The translations under genes were made by a program, and so were the position numbers. Below the pieces are notes generated by a model that saw only the letters and a program-made list of their open reading frames with translations, made no database searches and was not told where the DNA came from. DNA of 17,265 bases. It comes from Planctomycetota bacterium. Its GTDB lineage: Bacteria; Planctomycetota; UBA1135; UBA2386. Numbering within the stretch: position 1 is the stretch's first letter; every line of letters starts with the position of its first letter. The stretch lies in contig JAEUHU010000085.1 in NCBI GenBank assembly GCA_016793305.1, positions 1-17,265 of the forward strand. Reading direction: 5' to 3'. Shown piece by piece: positions 13,229-17,265 of this stretch.

Positions 13229-15259
13229 ATGCCGCTCTCCCTGCGCCGCTGCTGTCTTTCGACCGTCCTGGCCCTGCTGGCCGCTGGCACCGGGCTCGCC
13301 CAGGACGAGCTCGGCCTCGGCAAGATGTGGACGTTCGAGCGGCCGCCGCTGGCCTACCTGCAGCGCGAGTACGGCTTCCAGCCCGACGAGGCGTGGTGGA
13401 ACCGCATGCGGCTGGCCTCGCTGCGCTTCGGCCGCGGCTGCTCGGCGTCGTTCGTGTCGCCGCAGGGGCTGATCCTGACCAACCACCACTGCGCGCGCGA
13501 CGCGATCGCCCAGGTGCAGGGGGAGCACGACTGGGTGCGCGACGGCTTCGTCGCCGGCGAGCTGGCCGACGAAGTGCGCCTGCCCGGCCTGACCGTGCAG
13601 CAGCTGGTGCGCATGCGCGACGTCACCGCCGAGGTCGGGGCCGGCGTGCTGCCGACGATGGACGCCGAGGCGGCCGAACGGCAGCGCGCCGCGAACCGCG
13701 AACGGCTGCTCGCCGAACAGAAGCGTGGCGCACCGGAGCTCACCGCCCAGCTGGTGAAGCTGTTCCAGGGCGGCGAGTGGCAGCTCTACGAGTACCGCGT
13801 CTACGACGACATCCGGCTGGTGATGGCGCCGCACCTGCAGATCTCGCACTTCGGCGGCGATCCGGACAACTTCGTCTATCCCCGCTACGCGCTCGACTTC
13901 ACGTTCTGTCGCGCCTACCTCGACGGCAAGCCAGCGCCCACCGAGACGACGCACTTCGTGTGGAGCGACGGACCGAGCGAGGGCGAACTGGTGTTCCTGA
14001 CCGGCAATCCAGGCGGCACGCAGCGGCTTCTGACCGAGGCGCAGCTCGACTACCAGCGGCAGGCGCGCTACCCGCGCGTGCGCACGATGATCGACCAGCG
14101 GCTCGAGGTGCTGCGTGGCTTCGCTGCGGCCGATCCGGCGATGGAGAAGCGCCTGCGCACCTCGATCCTCAGCCTCGAGAACGGCCAGAAGCTGTACCGC
14201 GGCGAGCACGGGGCTCTGCTCGATCCGGCCTTCCAGGCGAAGAAGCACGAGGCCGAGCTCGCGTTCCAGCGGCGTGCGAAGGCGGCCGGCCACGACGACG
14301 CGATGGCGATCTGGGACGAGCTCGCCGTCCTGATGGTGGAGAAGAAGGAGCTCGAGGCGCCGCTCGCCCTGCAGACCCAGGGTGGCCTGCCGCTGCTCGT
14401 GCGCGCCGTGGCGTTGGTCGAGTTCGCAACCAGCGGCGACGCGAAGAAGCGTGAGGTCGCGGTCGCGGCTCGCTGTGCCCGCGATCCGGTGCAGGAGGCC
14501 TTGTTCGTCGACCACTTGGCCCGCGCGCACGCCGCGTTGGGTGCCGGCGATCCGTACGTCGGCGCCGTGCTCGGCACGAGCACGCCGAAGGAAGCGGCGG
14601 CGCGCCTGCTCGAGAAGAGTCGCCTCGGCGACGACGCCGAACTCGAACGCCTGCTGGCGGGACCGCGCGAGGCGATCGCCGAGGACGCCGATCCGGCGCT
14701 GCAGGCCGCGCGCGTGATCGTGCCGCTGCTGCAGCAGAACCTCGCGCGGCAGGCGCGCATCGACGCCCGCGAAGCGGCGCTCGGCGAACGGCTGGCGCGG
14801 CTCCTGTTCGCGGTCTACGGCCACGACGTGTCGCCGGACGCGACCTTCACGCTGCGCTGGAGCGACGGCCGGGTGGCGGGCTATCCGTACAACGGCTCGC
14901 TGGCGCCGTGGCGCACGGTCTTCCACGGCCTGTACGCACGCACTGCCGAGTTCGACGGCGTCCATCCGTTCGATCTGCCGGCCGAGTGGCAGCGGGCCGC
15001 CGACCGCATCGACATGCGGGCACCGGTCGACTTCGTCTGCACGGTCGACTCGACCGGCGGCAACTCGGGCAGCCCGGTGGTCAACCAGCGGCTCGAGCTG
15101 GTCGGCCTGCTGTTCGACGGCAACATCGAGTCGATGGGCAACGAGTTCCTCTACGGCGAGCGGGTGGAGCGCAGCGTGTGCGTCCACCCGCAGGGCATCG
15201 TCGAGGCGCTGCGCAAGGTCTACGACGCGCGGCGGCTGTTGCGCGAACTGTCGCGCTGA
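13229..15259 (+). CDS. Secreted S46-family dipeptidyl-peptidase (DPP7/DPP11-like)
   Basis: This 676-residue protein starts at ATG 13229, preceded by AGAGG with 8-nt spacing, one of the few Shine-Dalgarno-like sites in the window. It has a signal peptide (about 1-25, ending 'GTGLAQ'). S46 peptidases are chymotrypsin-like serine exopeptidases that remove N-terminal dipeptides. The catalytic elements are all present: 'LILTNHHCARDAI' (His at 86/87), 'SHFGGDPDNFVYPR' (Asp at 211/213), and 'DSTGGNSGSPVVN' with nucleophile S613. The helical domain typical of the family lies between. 'KMWTFERPPLAYL' near residue 32 is also a family signature. After the serine, 'FDGN' (629-632) has Gly at a position that, from memory, separates DPP7 (Gly, hydrophobic P1) from DPP11 (Arg, acidic P1), suggesting DPP7-like specificity. 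The role is peptide scavenging in the periplasm. It probably shares a transcript with DUF1552. Confidence 0.93.
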   Translation: MPLSLRRCCLSTVLALLAAGTGLAQDELGLGKMWTFERPPLAYLQREYGFQPDEAWWNRMRLASLRFGRGCSASFVSPQGLILTNHHCARDAIAQVQGEHDWVRDGFVAGELADEVRLPGLTVQQLVRMRDVTAEVGAGVLPTMDAEAAERQRAANRERLLAEQKRGAPELTAQLVKLFQGGEWQLYEYRVYDDIRLVMAPHLQISHFGGDPDNFVYPRYALDFTFCRAYLDGKPAPTETTHFVWSDGPSEGELVFLTGNPGGTQRLLTEAQLDYQRQARYPRVRTMIDQRLEVLRGFAAADPAMEKRLRTSILSLENGQKLYRGEHGALLDPAFQAKKHEAELAFQRRAKAAGHDDAMAIWDELAVLMVEKKELEAPLALQTQGGLPLLVRAVALVEFATSGDAKKREVAVAARCARDPVQEALFVDHLARAHAALGAGDPYVGAVLGTSTPKEAAARLLEKSRLGDDAELERLLAGPREAIAEDADPALQAARVIVPLLQQNLARQARIDAREAALGERLARLLFAVYGHDVSPDATFTLRWSDGRVAGYPYNGSLAPWRTVFHGLYARTAEFDGVHPFDLPAEWQRAADRIDMRAPVDFVCTVDSTGGNSGSPVVNQRLELVGLLFDGNIESMGNEFLYGERVERSVCVHPQGIVEALRKVYDARRLLRELSR

Positions 15260-15274
15260 CGGCTCGAAGAGCCG
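15260..15274. terminator. Candidate bidirectional hairpin between convergent genes
   Basis: CGGCTC (15260-15265) and GAGCCG (15269-15274) form a perfect 6-bp stem with loop GAA, immediately after the S46 stop. It fills most of the 23-bp gap to the stop of the opposing gene. GAGCC (269-273) can alternatively pair with GGCTC (15280-15284). No T-tract is present on either strand, so termination is inferred from position and symmetry. Confidence 0.35.
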
Positions 15275-15282
15275 CGCCGGGC

Positions 15283-17265
15283 TCAGCTGCCCTGGCGCAC
15301 GCCGGCCACGTAGAGCGGGGCCGCGGTGACGGTCGGCCGCGTGCCGATCGCCGGGTCCTGCCAGTCGCCGAGGGTGGGCGCGGTGATCGTCTCCGCGTCG
15401 AGGTCGAAGCCCTGGGCCGTGTAGACGGTGCTCGGGCTGCCGACCTCGACCATGATCTGCTCGCCCTCGAGCTGCTTCACCTTGTAGCTCGAGCCCCCGT
15501 TGCTCAGCACCGTGGCGCTCGGGATGTTCAGCAGCGGATACCAGCGGTTGTCCTGCTGGTTCTGCTCGAACGGGATGCCGCCGAGGTTGGCGCCGTCCCA
15601 CTCGAGGAAGAACGTGCGGCCGTTGAACGGCGAGCCGTTCTGGCTGTGCACGTAGGTCAGGCGCAGCGGCGGGTCGAACTCGACGAACGCGTCGTTGGCG
15701 TCCTTCAGGGCGCGCAGCTGGTTCCACTCGTTGCCGCCGGTGACCCATTCGTAGGTCACGGTCTGGTTCTGGATGTCCGCGAAGCTGCTCAGCGCGGTGG
15801 TGAACAGCGGCCCGCACTGCAGGCCGTTCTGACCGGGGCCCTGCGTGATCGTGACGCCGTTCGCCAGCGTGCACGGGTTGCCGCCGAGGGTCAGCAGCAT
15901 CGTCTCGCTGTCGAACAAGTAGGTCTGGTTGCCAGAGCTCGTCGACGAGGCGTCCGGCAGGTACGGCGACTCGGAGTTCTGGTAGTTCGCCTGGTCGGAC
16001 GTGATGTTCGCGCGCAGCAGGCGCTGGTAGCCGTGCAGCGTCAGGTCGCCGTTGGCGACCTCCGACGAGTCGGACGTGATCGCGGTCATCTGCATCACGT
16101 AGGCCGCGACCGAGCCGGACAGCGAGGCCGGCCACGCGAACTCGACGTTGCCACGGGCCTGGCTCCAGCAGTTGACCCATTGGCCGGTGACGAACGAGCT
16201 GGCGATGCTGACCGGGGTGATCGACTGCCACTGGCCGTTCTGCCGCTCCGCGACCTTCACGAAGTCGCTGCCGGTGAAGCGGACCTTCATCTCACCGCCG
16301 GCACCCGGCGTGAAGTACTCGAGGTCCTCGTCCTGCACGTCGGCCAGCGTGATCGAACTGCGCGTGCGCTTCTGCAGCTTGCCGTCGACGATCACCAGGG
16401 TGTACGGCGTCGTCGAATTGTCCTGGAACGAACGACGCAGCAGGGTCTGGCCGTTGGTCAGCGTGACGTTGCCCGGGAACCAGATGCCGTGGAAGCCGGC
16501 CCAGCCGTTGTTGCCGTTGCTGTCCTGGACCGGGAAGCCCGACAGTTGGGCGATGCGCTGCTCGGTGGTGGCGTCGTAGACCCCGTAGCGGAACACGCGG
16601 GTCGTGAAGTCGTTCCGGTCGAGCACCTTCAGGGCGTTGCTGTTGGTGACGTCGCGCAGGGCCACGTAGTCGTCGTTGAACTGCAGTTGGTACTCGCCGG
16701 CGTCGGTGTTGGTCTGGCTACCGTCGTTCTGCACGAACTTGAACTCCGCGTAGGCGCGGCCGGTGCCGGCGGTGCGGTTCGCGATCACGTGCACGCGCTC
16801 GCGGCTGGCGAACTCGCCGGAGCCGACGCTGCCCTCGGGATCGCCGTGGCCGTTGAAGAACTCGATCTCGCTCTGGCCGTCGGTGCGCGGCACGGTGCGC
16901 ATGTAGCCCTCGAACATCGTCGCGCTGCTGGTCGACGCCTCGCTGGCCGGCAGGCACTTGAAGAACAGGTTGAAGCTGCCGAGCGGATTCGTGTCGCTCG
17001 GTTCCTCGGTGACCGTCAGGCGCCCGTAGATGATCGCCGGGATGTTCGTGCCCATCGCGTCGGTCTCGTCGAGCCAGAACTTGACGATCTGCGGGGCCGA
17101 GCTGCTGGCGCGGCTCGAGTCGACCGTCCACACCTTGTAGACGGGACCCTGGTTGCCGCGCTCGCCGCCGCCGGTCTCCTCTTCCTCGACCAGGGCGCGG
17201 TAGGCGCCTTCGTTGGTCTGCTCCCAGTAGCGGGTCTGGTCGAGGCTCGACAGGATCATGTTGAC
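15283..17265 (-). CDS. Large unrecognised Asn/Gln/Ser/Thr-rich protein (5' end outside window)
   Basis: The minus-strand frame runs from a TGA at 15283-15285 to the window edge, so at least 660 residues are coded. An ATG at 17259 exists, but the frame is open upstream and no signal peptide follows it, so the true start is probably outside. The sequence is strongly polar (many N, Q, S, T, D), aromatic-rich and poor in Lys, with alternating strand-like segments such as 'EYQLQFNDDYVALRDV', 'GEMKVRFTGSDFVKVAER' and 'TVTYEWVTGGNEWNQLRAL'. This fits a large secreted or surface beta-structure protein. Only a few Cys are visible. No catalytic motif, transmembrane segment or known family was recognised, and I found no clear internal sequence repeats by eye. 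It is convergent with the S46 peptidase gene. Coding status is confident from length and protein-like composition; function unknown. Confidence 0.8.
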   Translation of the reverse strand, partial: VNMILSSLDQTRYWEQTNEGAYRALVEEEETGGGERGNQGPVYKVWTVDSSRASSSAPQIVKFWLDETDAMGTNIPAIIYGRLTVTEEPSDTNPLGSFNLFFKCLPASEASTSSATMFEGYMRTVPRTDGQSEIEFFNGHGDPEGSVGSGEFASRERVHVIANRTAGTGRAYAEFKFVQNDGSQTNTDAGEYQLQFNDDYVALRDVTNSNALKVLDRNDFTTRVFRYGVYDATTEQRIAQLSGFPVQDSNGNNGWAGFHGIWFPGNVTLTNGQTLLRRSFQDNSTTPYTLVIVDGKLQKRTRSSITLADVQDEDLEYFTPGAGGEMKVRFTGSDFVKVAERQNGQWQSITPVSIASSFVTGQWVNCWSQARGNVEFAWPASLSGSVAAYVMQMTAITSDSSEVANGDLTLHGYQRLLRANITSDQANYQNSESPYLPDASSTSSGNQTYLFDSETMLLTLGGNPCTLANGVTITQGPGQNGLQCGPLFTTALSSFADIQNQTVTYEWVTGGNEWNQLRALKDANDAFVEFDPPLRLTYVHSQNGSPFNGRTFFLEWDGANLGGIPFEQNQQDNRWYPLLNIPSATVLSNGGSSYKVKQLEGEQIMVEVGSPSTVYTAQGFDLDAETITAPTLGDWQDPAIGTRPTVTAAPLYVAGVRQGS

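Noticed and set aside
11636..16231. A 1531-codon open frame on the minus strand opposite the DUF1552 and S46 genes
   Set aside because: Its translation is rich in Arg, His, Gln and Ala with no recognisable domain, and it lies opposite two genes with clear motifs and signal peptides. Long antisense frames are expected in very GC-rich DNA.
1..17265. Mobile element, prophage, CRISPR or gene-cassette defence island
   Set aside because: No transposase, integrase, tRNA or attachment site, CRISPR repeat or cluster of defence genes is visible. The lone methyltransferase is not enough.

Overview
The window looks like chromosomal DNA from a high-GC bacterium, most likely a planctomycete (Planctomycetota). 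The evidence is indirect. It includes a Tat-exported DUF1552 protein, a secreted DUF1028/IPT protein, an S46 exopeptidase, several lipoproteins, and an almost complete absence of Shine-Dalgarno sequences in front of otherwise clear genes. No rRNA, tRNA, CRISPR array, transposase or phage gene was seen. Long open frames occur opposite most real genes, which is expected at this base composition.

Layout. 2-412 (+) is the C-terminal end of a TPR-like protein cut by the window edge. 515-2371 (+) is an NtrY-like membrane histidine kinase with no adjacent response regulator. 2453-4528 (+) is an exported DUF1028 (Ntn-hydrolase-like) protein with C-terminal IPT/TIG domains. 4529-6577 (-) is a solitary Eco57I/type IIG-like adenine DNA methyltransferase, behind 6639-7847 (-), an ACT-domain threonine ammonia-lyase. 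7908-8186 (+) is a small DUF1294 membrane protein divergent from ilvA, and the short space between them carries two inverted repeats. 8190-9275 (-) is an exported parvulin-type prolyl isomerase. 9455-10639 (+) is a galactokinase-family GHMP kinase whose sugar-binding motif resembles plant galacturonokinase more than galactokinase. 10642-10992 (-) and 11280-11720 (+) are two divergent lipoproteins. 11831-13168 (+) is DUF1552, followed by 13229-15259 (+), an S46 dipeptidyl-peptidase. 15283-17265 (-) is a large unrecognised protein, open at the window edge.

Gene interplay. I see no multi-gene pathway in this window. The likely cotranscribed pairs are ilvA with the methyltransferase, DUF1552 with the S46 peptidase, and possibly the kinase with the DUF1028 gene. 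Much of the content concerns the cell envelope or periplasm: sensor kinase, foldase, lipoproteins, exopeptidase and exported hydrolase.

The points most worth a second look are the GHMP kinase substrate motif, the signal-peptide-exposed Thr of the DUF1028 protein, the orphan methyltransferase, the inverted repeats between ilvA and DUF1294, a 26-bp perfect palindrome inside the IPT region, a 20-bp tandem duplication that begins at a stop codon, and three convergent gene pairs whose stop codons are only 0-3 bp apart. I did not find convincing evidence of a wholly new multi-gene system.
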